Assembly (NCBI GenBank): GCA_018894105.1
Contig: CM032121.1
Location: forward strand, 8,133,507-8,197,506
Direction of reading: 5' to 3'
DNA: 64,000 nt
From: Jacaranda mimosifolia
Taxonomy: Eukaryota; Streptophyta; Magnoliopsida; Lamiales; Bignoniaceae
Shown piece by piece: positions 48,821 to 61,000 of this stretch. The position numbers and the translations under genes are program-made. The number at the start of each line of letters is the position of its first letter. The stretch's first letter is position 1. Under the pieces are notes generated by a model. The model was not told the DNA's origin. It did no database searches and saw nothing but the letters and a program-made list of their open reading frames with translations.

Positions 48821-49165
48821 GAGCCCATTTAGTTTTATTTTCATTCTCATTTTTCATTTCCATCATTTTCAAAATTTAAAAAGTTAGTGAAAATGAGTTG
48901 AAAATGAGTTTGTATTTGAATTGATTGTTAAAAAAGTAATGATTATGTTAGATTTAGTAGATTATATATGGAGAGAGATAATAATAATAATAATGAAGAA
49001 AGAAGATGTTTAGGTTATTGAGAGAAGATATGCAAATTATTGGAGAATGTATTTTGAAAATAAAAATAAAAATATATTGGGTGAAATGTGTATAAAGTGG
49101 TGTGTTTCATTTTCGAATAGTAGAAAATGTGAAAATAAAATCTAAGAATGAATATAAACGGGGCC
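48821..49165. mobile_element. Tourist-like (PIF/Harbinger) MITE, 345 bp
   Basis: The left end GAGCCCATTTAG and the right end, reverse-complemented GGCCCCGTTTA, form a degenerate inverted repeat continued by ..TATTTTCATTC and ..TATTCATTC. Both sides have TAA (48818-48820 and 49166-49168), the 3-bp target duplication of PIF/Harbinger elements. The interior is AT-rich with an (ATA)n run near 48980 and no ORF. It lies about 1 kb upstream of the callose synthase start codon. Confidence 0.62.
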
Positions 49166-49168
49166 TAA

Positions 49169-49900
49169 ATTGATTAGATGAAAATATAAAAAATTTACAA
49201 ATATAGGAAGAAAATGTACAGAATTTTAAAAATTGATAGAGCACTCTGTGTGTTATTTACCTTTTTTTCAATAAAAAAAACCAAGTATTATTTGAATTCG
49301 AATAGGGTAAAATAAAAATCTACGTGATGGAAATAAGTAGACTCAATTCACTTATCATCTTGAAATATTTTTGTTCCGTGCAATGTTGTCAATATGAATA
49401 TTGGAAAAATATTATGTAGAGTGGAAAATATTAAAAGTAAGTCATATTGATTTTTTTTTTTTTGAAACTTTTTAAAGTTCAATTTAACAATGCAAGACTC
49501 AACAAATATAGAAATGAACTAGAATTAAGGTCAATTATTCCATTTTGACATTTCCTGGAGAAGCTTGAGACCGGAGAGAAAAAACAGTAAATTCTCTATT
49601 TCGTTCTTTATTTCATCTTTGATTTTATTAAATATTTTCTTATAAAAATAATTAATTAAAAAATATAAACACTTGACATAAATATAATAAATTGAAATAA
49701 TAGGTGGAATAGAAAATGAAACATAAGATTGAGAGGGAGAAAATCGGGAGGGCGAAAAAGAGTGACGGGGAGAAGAAAACGAAGCGAAAAAGAACGAGGT
49801 TCCTACATCTACCCAACTGCCAGCCGCAGAAGCCTCAAATTCCACCAACTGTCCTCTATGGGCTACCTCTCAAATTTAAAGTCTCCCTCCTTTCTCCCTC
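49169..49900. other. Upstream region of the callose synthase gene
   Basis: AT-rich to about 49700, then a purine-rich block (49716-49800) and mixed sequence. It should contain the promoter of the downstream gene. I see no certain TATA box. Overlapping short ORFs on both strands (49531-49937) have no recognisable domain and sit in simple-sequence DNA. Confidence 0.4.
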
Positions 49901-49929
49901 CCTGCCTCTCGGTTTAGCATGTGCTCCAC

Positions 49930-50214
49930 CTGAATAATTCCCATATTCCCTTCATTTCGATCTCTCTCAGGTTCTCTCTCTCTTTCTCTCCCTCTCTACA
50001 AATTCCATTTCATTTCATTCACGTAGAAACCACACCTGTAAGCTCTCTTTAAATTCTTCATTCATTTTAACGATCATTATATCGATGCATTTGTCATCAT
50101 GAATTTGATTAACGAGTGTTGACGTTTTGCGGTGCATCGTGATCAGAAAGGGAAGGCTAGCAGAGAGTCGAGGAGAGCGAAGTTTCTGCGGCTCGAGAGA
50201 GCTAAGCAGAGGAG
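49930..50214 (+). promoter_or_regulatory. Probable 5' leader of callose synthase gene, with possible intron
   Basis: A CT-rich tract at 49966-49998 (TCTCTC repeats) is typical of plant 5' leaders. CACACCT|GTAAGC at 50037/50038 is a good donor, and ...GATCAG|AAAGG at 50146/50147 a possible acceptor, giving a 109-bp leader intron. The start codon at 50215 has a favourable context (GGAGATGGCGG). Transcript ends are inferred. Confidence 0.4.
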
Positions 50215-53200
50215 ATGGCGGCAGGGGGGAACAATGAGCAGCCGACACTGACGCGGCGGGCCTCGCGCAGCGCCGCCATGACCACGTTCTCGATGGAGGT
50301 ATTCGACAATGAGGTTGTCCCTTCCTCTCTGCAGTCCATCGCCCCCATTCTCCGCGTCGCCGCCGAGATCCAGAACGAGCGTCCCCGTGTTGCCTACCTC
50401 TGTACTACTCCATCCATCATCCAGTTCTCCTTTTTCTTTTCTTCTACTCAAACATATAACCAAATTTTGTTATATTTGAACTGAACTGGAATACTGTTGC
50501 ATTCACCGTTGTGATCACGTTGATCGATCGTCTAAACTGTTAGGTTCTGGTACTTACTGTTGAAGGGAGGTTGTTAAGGGCATTGTAAAATTTATTTAAT
50601 ATTTTCCATATTTAGGGGAAAACAATAATTTTTTTTCCTAATTAAAGTTTTTTATTAAAAAAATTGAAGTATTTTCTCTAATTCCCTTTGATCTTGATCA
50701 AATTGAACCTTTTCCTAATTTTTTTATAGGTCGATTTTATGCTTTTGAGAAGGCGCACAGATTGGACCCCAATTCCAGCGGACGTGGTGTGCGACAGTTT
50801 AAGACTAGTCTCCATCAAAGGCTCGAAAGGGTAAATGTGTAATTTTATATTTATAGCACGTTGCCTGAGCATCTATCTTCCTAGTTGTATGACAATATAA
50901 TATGCATTATAGTTGTTTTATGCCATAAAAAAGGTGGAGATTTTAAATTTTTAAATTTGTTTTAGGTACTATATACTTCACTAAAAGCCTAAAATGTTTT
51001 TGCTAAGATAATTGCTTGATATTTGACCAATGGGGAGGGCAACTTTTTTTAGGTATTAGATACTTTCGATTAACATAATAAACATGTATAATTCAGAGAT
51101 GCTTGTGATTTTAACACATTTATGTCATCTTATATAAAAAAAATGGTTTTTTCTCTTTTCTCTTTGGAGGATTAGAGATTGGATAATAAGTAAAAAATAA
51201 AATAAAATAGTGTGGTTATGTGCACAATTAGTCAATGTTCAATATTAGTGGTTAATAATAGTATTTTTATATAAAGGTGCAAACTAGTTAAATTTGAATT
51301 AAGTTTTGAGAAAAATTAAAATTTGAATTCAAAATTATTTAAATGAGTTCGAGTTTAGAAAGCTTGCAAAACTAAACTCAAGCTGAAAAGGTCAAGCTTG
51401 GGCTCGAACTTAATTTAGAAAATGTTTAAATTAACTTAAGTAACTTTTTCATAATTTTAAACAATATTATTCTATGTCAAATTTCATTATTTTTATCATC
51501 ATTATTACTATACATGATCTATTAAATCAACATATTATTTTGAATTATTTTTATTTTGTTATAATACATTGTTAGTAGTAATGAATAATACCTTATTTTT
51601 TTCAAATAAAATATCAATATATATAATTACTAATAAATAACATTTTGTTGTGAATGAGAATGAAAATATTATTATTATTTTATTATTAATAATAAAATTA
51701 AATGATTAAAGTAAGCTAAGGACTAATTTTTAAATATTTATGTTTGAGTTTGAGTTCGAATAGAACCTTACTTGAGTAAATCATTAGATTTATGAATAGA
51801 CCTGACTCATCTTATGTACTTTCGCATTCATTATTTACTAATTATGTAATAACACCTAAATCTTATTATGTCTTATATATTAATTTTTTCACATGCACTA
51901 TTTACTAATTATTAATTGACACGTAAATTTTTATTGGCACTTAGCACGATTGAATTCTCAATTACTAGGCAGTCATGGCGTTTATTTTTTTTATTTATAT
52001 ATACGAATATAAAAATTTAATAAAATTCGAATCCCATAATTCATATATATAAATGCAAGGAGGACATATCAATGAATTAATTAGATTATAGTAGTGAAAT
52101 TAGATTAATAATATTAAAGTTGTTATTTAAAGGGCTTTTATAATGTTAATATTTTATCTATTAGTTATTTTTCACTGAAACATTATTATATGAATATCAC
52201 AAAGGCATGAACAAATATGCATTAAGAATTACATACTTTAAAATTAATAAAATACGAAACATGAAACCCTGCTCGATATCGTGAGATACTAAAACGGTAT
52301 TGTCAATTTATTTATAGAAAAAGAATTATAAAGAATTGTTGGTCGTCCGTTGAGATTTCTCAATACTTCAGCCGAGACCCATTTTTTCATCTCAAGTTGT
52401 TTGTTGGCCCAATAATTTTTCTGATGAATGCCAAAGGGCTCGTATTTCACTAACTTTCTTGGAAGTGAGGTTAGCCGTGAGGTGGTAGCATTCCCTTACA
52501 GAATTATGAGCAAAAATGTTCTTTGGTTTTGAAAAAGACACAATTTTGATTTTCATGTAATTTATATATAAAGACTTTAGATTGTAAGGGACACTGTCCC
52601 ATCCAACTTCTATCTGTCTCTAGTTGTATTCATTCGATTTGAATGCATATATTTAGAGAAGAAGTAATCAAGTCTCCTGCAGCTCTGCATCCTGTTTTCA
52701 GGAGTGAATTTGGTTCATTTGCTTCTTTTTATATTGCCCCCGTCTTGAGAAGTAACCAAAATAGTTGCTGGTATCTCAAGGATCAAACTATTGGTAAATT
52801 TGTTCTCAGGATAATGCATCAACTCTTGCTTCTCGGGTCAAGAAAACTGATGCTCGGGAAATTGAGAGCTTCTACAAGCAATACTACGAGCACTATGTTT
52901 TGGCACTTAACAAGGGGGAGCGAGCTGATAGGTGGTGACAGCACACTAGTTTTACAGCAGTTCTTTTCATTGAAAATTATAGTATTTGAAAGACACTCAT
53001 TTTGAAGGTGATGATTATTTATTCACCAATTTCTCTTTCGCAGAGCTCAACTTGGAAAAGCTTACCAGACAGCCGGTGTGCTGTTTGAAGTGCTTTGTGC
53101 TGTTAATAAGACCGAGAAAGTTGAGGAAGTTGCTCCTGAGGTTAGTTTCGACACAACTGTATAAATGCTTTTCTGATAATCAAGTTTAGATACTGCCCCC

Positions 53201-55062
53201 TATCTTAATGCTCCATGCATTTTAGGCGCAAATTGATGTCACAGCATGTTAAGTTATGTTATTTTACAGATTATGGCTGCAGCAAATGATGTCCAGGCAA
53301 AGAAGGAAATTTATGCTCCGTATAACATTCTTCCCCTGGATTCTGCCGGGGCATCACAGTCCATAATGCAGCTTGAAGAGGTAATACATTTTGCACGACT
53401 TGACCACTGATATGAACATTTAAAGGTGCATTTTTAATCATACCTTGTAAGTATGAAATATTAAACCATTGTACTCTTTAATATGCCAGGTCAAAGCTGC
53501 TGTGACTGCTTTACAGAACACTCGTGGCTTAACATGGCCGGCATCATTTGAACAACATCGGCAGAAAGCTGGGGAATTGGACCTCCTTGATTGGCTGAGA
53601 GCCATGTTTGGGTTTCAGGCATGTCTTGTGAATTGTTGAATTAGAGAATTAGATAATCCATTCATGCTTTTAGATGATTATATTTAATCACTGGGTTATT
53701 TTGACGTCTACAGAGGGACAATGTCAGGAATCAAAGGGAGCATTTGATATTGCTGCTTGCAAATATCCATATAAGGCTAATCCCCAAGCCTGAACCACAA
53801 AACATTGTATGCATCCCCTCTCCTTTTATCCACTGAATGTATTGGAATATCGCAGATTTCACATCTATTTACAGTAAACCACATTGATCATCTAACACCT
53901 GACTGCATTTTCCATAGCGCTCAGTTCATTTTGGGCATCAGAGTTGTACTGAAATAACAAAAATCACATGTGTGCTGCTAAATTTGCTTCTTGTGGCATG
54001 TTTCCGTACAAGTCATGCATTTGATTTTTGATCACATATATATTCTCTAATATGCTGCACATAATTTCTGTTTGTAACTTGAACATTATATATTTGTGCA
54101 TCAGTTTATTTATTTTCAGGGAGAGTAACTAACATCTTTAATTTTTAATTAGCTTGATGATCGAGCTGTTGACGCACTCATGAATAAGCTTTTCAAGAAC
54201 TACAAGACATGGTGCAAATATTTGGGAAGAAAACACAGCTTAAGGTGAAATGATAGACCTCTGCAGTAAACATCAGCCAAGTGATTACTACATATATATT
54301 TTCATGGACCAGTACGATCACCTGATGAATAATTTTAAATGTTACTGCTCTTAGGCTACCCCAGGGTCAGCTTGAAGTGCAACAGAGAAAGATACTTTAT
54401 ATGGGCCTTTATCTTCTTATCTGGGGTGAAGCAGCTAATGTGCGCTTCATGCCAGAGTGCCTAAGCTACATTTTCCATAACGTGAGTGATTAATTTTACT
54501 TCACAAAATTGAGAATCCATTGATTGACATGAATGAATGAAGTGAAATATATACATACATACATACTAGATCATCTTTTTGATTGTATAAATGAGCAGAT
54601 GGCGTATGAGCTCCATGGACTCTTAGCTGGAAATGTCAGCATTGTCACAGGAGAAAACATCAAGCCTTCTTATGGTGGGGAGGATGAATCTTTCCTGCGG
54701 AAAGTTATAACTCCCATTTATCGGGTGATTGAAAAGGTAATCTCTTGCTCAGTTAAACTGCATAGTTTTAACCAAGTTTCCTCTTCTCTGAAGATAACAA
54801 AATGGTAGTTATATGGCTTCAGGAAGCCAAGAAAAGTAAAAATGGGAAAGCCCCTCACACAGCCTGGTGCAACTATGATGATTTAAATGAGTATTTCTGG
54901 TAAATAGTTAAATTGAAAATTAATGTTCATTACTGAGATCAGCTTCACTCTTTCTACAAGTATGATTTGGCAAAGTAATATAGGTCACCGGACTGCTTCC
55001 ATTTGGGTTGGCCAATGCGTGATGATGGTGAGTTTTTCAAATCAACACGAGATTTAGGGCAG
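50215..55062 (+). other. CALS5: CALS5 exons 1-12: cytosolic N-terminal region
   Basis: Exons 50215-50401, 50730-50830, 52810-52931, 53044-53140, 53270-53380, 53490-53618, 53714-53806, 54153-54244, 54355-54481, 54599-54736, 54823-54899, 54984-55062. They encode residues 1-451. Landmarks: [90 protein letters not shown] and [10 protein letters not shown]. Intron 6 uses a GC donor (CAG|GCATGT at 53618/53619). Intron 2 is long (about 1.98 kb) and includes AT-rich DNA with degenerate GAGTTCGA/TCGAACTT motifs (51330-51790) that may be a decayed insertion. Confidence 0.88.
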
Positions 55063-58000
55063 GTAAGTTCAATTTTCTGGAGTGAACCTGTAGGCATGAA
55101 TTAAATGTTGCTTATTTGCTAAGTGTGACTGTTGTTTCAGGGGAAGAATGCTCAAAAAAAGCCTGGAACGATGGGAAAATCGTTCTTTGCAGAAACTCGG
55201 TCATTTTGGCACATTTTCCGAAGTTTTGATCGTCTGTGGACATTTCTCATTCTTGCTCTACAGGTACCTAATTAAAACAGATGAAAAACAATCAAGCCAG
55301 ACGAATTAAGTGCTTGTGCTGAACATTGAGATTGTTCTGCTGCAGATTATGATTATCATTGCATGGAGTAATGTCTCTATATTCGATATCTTCCAGAAGA
55401 ATGCCTTATACAAGTTGTCTAGCATTTTTATCACAGCAGCCTTTCTTCGCTTGCTCCAGAGTATGTATTCTTATTTTTATATCTTAGATAAGCATCGGAG
55501 ATTTAAGAGTTATAAATTTGTGCTGGGAATATGTAGCTAGAGCTTTTGAAATTAGCCAACACTCTTTTATTGAACAAGCTAATTCAGTTTAAGTTTTAGG
55601 CCTTGACTTTTATTGCTTATTTTTGAAATTTCTATAGGTATTTTGGACCTCATTCTGAACTTCCCAGGCTATCTTAGATGGAATTTCACCACCGTTTTGA
55701 GGAATGTTCTCAAGATAATTGTCAGCCTTGCCTGGTGCATCATCCTCCCAACATGTTATTTGCTCCAAACCAAGTCATTTTCATTTGCCCGACTCAAAGA
55801 TGTGCTCTCATTCCTTGATAAACTTAATGGCGTGCCTCCTCTGTACATCATGGCAGTAGTTATATACCTGCTACCAAATTTATTGGCTGCTGTCTTATTT
55901 GTTTTCCCAATGCTGCGGCGCTGGATTGAGAACTCTGATTGGCTTATCATCAGGTTTCTCCTATGGTGGTCACAGGTATATCCATTACCGCCTTCTTCTT
56001 CTTTACTGTTAAGCAAGCACTCGGTCATGTTTATGTTGAAATACAACTGATATTTAATAACAGAAGGAGCATTCTGAGCCAGAATATCTCTATCCTTCTG
56101 CTAGCTATTATTAACCAAAAAATGAGATCAATCTTTGATATTCAAATTCGCCAATTCGCGGTATCTTCTAACTAAATTTATTTCTAAACAAAATATTTCC
56201 TTGAAAAAAAAAAAAATCAAATTCGTATATATCTTTCATTACACAACATTCGAGATGCATCTATCTTTTATCTAGGAAAAAACCAATTTCCATTCATTAC
56301 ATGCACTGACGTACGTGGACATCATACAGGGAAAGTATGCCTCAGACTGTTTAATTCCTCAGTTTAATTAGCCATTGTTTTAATTCGTTAGCCATTCTTA
56401 TTAAGATTGCTTACATGATGGTTTAGTATTACCTTTACATGTGATCGCATATTTCAGTGAGAACTAGGTTAAAACTACTGTCAATCTGTATCAGCAAATC
56501 AGTGCTAGGTAGAACACTTTTCCCTGATATAAATATTAACTGCCTGTCTAATCACAAAGCCAGAACCTGCTGCTCTTGAGCATTGCATGCTGTTAATCTG
56601 AATTTTGTTGGACTGTGAAAACAAAGTTGTTGTTGTTGGGTCATCAGTTGAATTGTTTACATTATATAAGACTTCGTTGCATTATCGTTGTACTTTGCTA
56701 GATATAGGAATTAGTCGCAGAAAGTAGAAAGGGAATGTACTAACATTGAAATCTTAATCCCATCACATTTTTCTCTTGGAAACAAAGGAATAATCTAAAG
56801 CTTTGTCTATGTGTTTGAGTACATATCTCTCACAATTATATTTGCACAAGCATTGCCTTCATGTTTTCCTTTGGAAACGAAAGAACGAAAGTCTTTTCCT
56901 AATGTTCTCTTTACAAAAATTCAAAGTCCAACAGAGCATTATGAATTTGTGAGGAGCTGAAATTCAGGATAAACAAGGTTGATCTGGTTTAAAATTCAAA
57001 GATTGAACTGCTGCTTGATATAACTTTTGTTTTAGCAATTCTCTTCCTCTACTAGAGCTTGCCTTGCTCTCTTAAAGGCATTCATCAGTTTCTTGAGTAT
57101 TAACATATGATTGATCTGTATTTTTTTTTTTTTTTAACAATTTTGCAGCCAAGAATCTATGTGGGGAGGGGAATGCACGAAAGCCAATTTTCACTTATCA
57201 AGTATGTCAACCAAGTTCTCTATTCCTTGAATGTCATTCTTTACACCCCCGACACTGACTTTGTCTTTTTTCTTTTTGATAACAGATATACTATATTTTG
57301 GGTGCTACTTCTGTGTGCAAAATTTACAGTCAGCTATTTTATGATGGTATTTTCAAGTCCTTTAGTTAGTCAATGGCATATTGATACTGGCAAGGTGTTT
57401 TCCTTATTCCGGTGTCTCGTTTGATTCAGATAAAACCTTTGGTGAAGCCCACCAAAGATATAATGAACATTCACCACGTTGAATATGCTTGGCACGAGTT
57501 TTTCCCAAATGGTATGTATTTAACGTTCTTTTTTTTTTTGTTTTTATTCTTTAACTTCTCCAGAATCATCTTTTCAACTTATACATATTGGTATAATCTT
57601 CTTATACCAAATGCAGCCAAGCACAACTACGGAGCTGTTGCTGTGCTATGGGCACCTGTTATCTTGGTGTGCTTTTTTGATAGTTAACATTTTTAGTTTA
57701 ATACCACGATTTTTATATCCAATTGTTGTTTTTGTTTTCTCCATTCTAATTGTTATTCTCCATAACTTGAGTTTCATAGTTGTGATAATTTTCATGCAGG
57801 TTTACTTCATGGACCTCCAGATTTGGTATGCTATATTCTCGACCTTCTATGGAGGTTTTACTGGGGCTTTTGATCGTCTTGGAGAGGTAAGACTAGTAAA
57901 CTCAATTAGTTAACTAATATTTCTGATTTCAAATCAAACCTATCGCAAGGATTTCATTATCTCCTTCATGATCATCTTTACTTTGACATTGGAGTTTCTA

Positions 58001-61000
58001 TTGACTTTTTTTTTTAACCTGGAAAGAACTATTTGCTAAGGAACAACTTTTAGAAACTTGAATCTCAATCTCTAAATAAGTAAGGATTATTGTGACAGGA
58101 AAAGATAAATGCAAGATCATTAGACAGAAACTGATTTTTAATCATGCCCTAGGCTTCAACAACTTTATTTCCAGTCTTGTTTCTTGTGGAAGCAGGAGAT
58201 GTCATATGATTGTACACAGTAAAGAATTATATCTTAATAGCATATATGTTTTTAACTCCTTTCTAAAATTTCTTGTTTCTTTATTTTCTTGATCTATGAC
58301 AGTAAATTATGCATTATTTAGTTGTAGGATCATTCTGTTAGCATCACTTTGATATTTAATTAATTGATAACTTTCTGTATCTCCTCAAACTATCTTGTTC
58401 CATGTTCACTATAATACCCATTTGCCTCTCCACAGATTCGGACTCTTGAAATGCTAAGGTCACGTTTTCAGTCGTTACCTGGTGCATTCAACACTTGCTT
58501 GGTTCCTTCTGACAAAATGAGGAAAAGAGGGTTTTCTCTTTCAAAGCACTTCCATAAGGTTTTTCTTCACCCTATGGCAATTGATATGCTTTCATGTCCC
58601 CAAATAATGGCTAATTGTCACCCCATTTCTGTAACTTCTACATTTCCTGCCATCTGTAGGTCACTGCAAGTAAGAGAAGTGAAGCAGCGAAATTCGCGCA
58701 GTTGTGGAATGATGTAATATGTAGCTTCCGTGAAGAAGATCTCATAAGCGACAGGAAAAGCCTCAAAACTTAATTTTTGTTTATATGTTATACTCTATTT
58801 CAATTTTACCTGTCCGAAAAGTTTACCATAGACCTGAACTAAACTTGGACTATTTATCTCAGGGAGATGGATCTGCTTCTTGTTCCTTATACCTCTGATC
58901 CTAGCCTGAAAATAATTCAGTGGCCCCCTTTTTTGCTTGCTGGCAAGGTAAATCCAGAGTTTTTGGGTTGTATCTTATGCCGATATTCTTGTTTGACTCT
59001 CTGCCTTTGCAGATTCCAATTGCACTGGATATGGCTGCTCAATTTCGCTCCAAGGATGCTGACCTTTGGAAGCGTATATGTGCTGATGAATATATGAAAT
59101 GTGCTGTAATCGAATGCTATGAATCATTTAAACTTGTTCTAAACACCTTGATCATTGGAGAGACTGAGAAAAGGTTATTTTCATTTATATTATTCAGGAG
59201 CTGTTAGCCATTGGTTTATGATACTATATTATTTCAGCCTGTGAAGCTATGTATGCTGTTTTCTTTGATTAAATTTTCTGAAACTGTGATGGTGCTAGAA
59301 ATCAGTTTACTGCATTTTTGTTACTGTTTTTCCACTACTTCAATCTGTTTATCATATAAGAGTAGTTATTTTATATGTTCTTATCAGTCCATTACTGTCT
59401 TTTGCAATATCCTGTTCCCTTAATTTTGTGTCACTTCACTCCCTCTCTAGATTTACTGCATGGAATTTGGTATCTCTCAAAGATTTATGAAATAGAATTT
59501 TCTGAGTAATCCATTTTTCTGACATTTTCAAAAGTTTTATTATTTACAACTCTTCACTTCTGCAATTACATTCTCATTTAATTCCTAAATATATATCTCT
59601 ATTTACAGGTCCAATATTTGTTGTTGACTATCGAATATAAAACTTTTTTCTTTGTTTTCCTAAATACTTATGGAGACTTGAAATTAATATAGAAGGGTGT
59701 GGAACTTTCACTGTTAGCATTCACTTCTAACATCTGCTTTCCTGGAACAGGATAATTGGTATCATAATAAAAGAAATTGAAAGTAGTATCTCAAAGGGTA
59801 CATTCCTTGCAAATTTCAGAATGAAGCCTTTACCTGATCTCTGCAAGAAATTTGTGGAACTTGTTGAGATACTGGTAAGTCATTTGTGATTAATATTTCT
59901 AGTTTTTAGCTTCATGTTTCGTGTATGTGAAAACTGAACTTTTATTTATATCTTGCAGAAAGATGTTGATCCATCCAAGAAAGATAGAGTTGTTTTGCTG
60001 CTGCAGGATATGTTAGAAGTAGTTACCCGTGACATGATGGTGAATGAGATCCGGTTGGTAGAGTGCAGTACTTCAAATAATATTTTTTGAGACCAGCTAT
60101 TTGGTGAATCTTCATGAATTTTTTTCCTTCACTGAATGCAGTGAACTTGCTGAACTTGCTGGAAGTCAAACTTTTGCAAGTATTGTTTTCCCTCCTCCAA
60201 ATACAGCACAATGGGAAGAGCAGGTACATGAAAATGAATTTGTACCTAGATATCTATCTCTTATTTATGAGCACACAAAATTGAACATCTAGCTGGTAAA
60301 ATAAATAAAGCACCACTATCTGTGTTTCTTTCACAGATTCGGCGCCTCTATCTGCTCCTAACTGTTAAAGAATCTGCAATTGATGTGCCAACAAACCTTG
60401 AAGCACGTCGGAGGATAGCATTTTTCTCCAATTCACTTTTTATGGATATGCCACGTGCACCTCGAGTGCGAAAAATGCTGTCATTCAGGTGCTGCACATG
60501 GTCCTTCCATTATACACAATTCATATAACTATTTTTTCCTTTATTCTTTTTGTGTAAGGAGTTATTTGTACAACTCCTTACTGCCGAGGACCTGCTATAA
60601 CCTCCATATTGTCTATTTTCCATGAAAGAATATATGGTTTGTTTCGTGATCAGTAGCATAAGGTTTAGTTAGCATGATTCAGCAATTAGTTTAAGATGTT
60701 GACGCATGATTGAAACATGCCTCTGAACTAACTTCATCATTGTTGTCGTGTACCAAGCTTGAAGTTTTACATATAAAATTTCTTCAAGAAGCACCAAACT
60801 TAAAATTTAGCTGTTTATTTAGATTAAAATGATTAGTAGTTATCTTCACAGCTACGCCGAACAGTGTTTCAAGTTAATAACAATATTAATTGGCATGGCA
60901 GTGTATTAACTCCATATTACAGCGAGGAGACTGTCTATTCGAAGAGTGATCTTGAAATGGAAAATGAAGATGGTGTGTCTATCATATATTACCTTCAAAA

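Noticed and set aside
49531..50463. Short ORFs on both strands around the callose synthase start
   Set aside because: They are shadows of the leader and exon 1; only the frame from 50215 continues into conserved exons.
55976..57148. Possible extra exon in the 1.17-kb CALS5 intron 15
   Set aside because: WWSQ before and PRIYVGRG after the intron are adjacent in the family, leaving no missing residues; ORFs inside have no similarity.
58680..58790. Alternative GT donors near CALS5 exon 22 (GAT|GTAATA, AT|GTAGCT, and GT sites in the intron)
   Set aside because: The upstream ones break the frame or remove conserved FREEDLISD residues; the downstream ones lie after the in-frame TAA at 58771.
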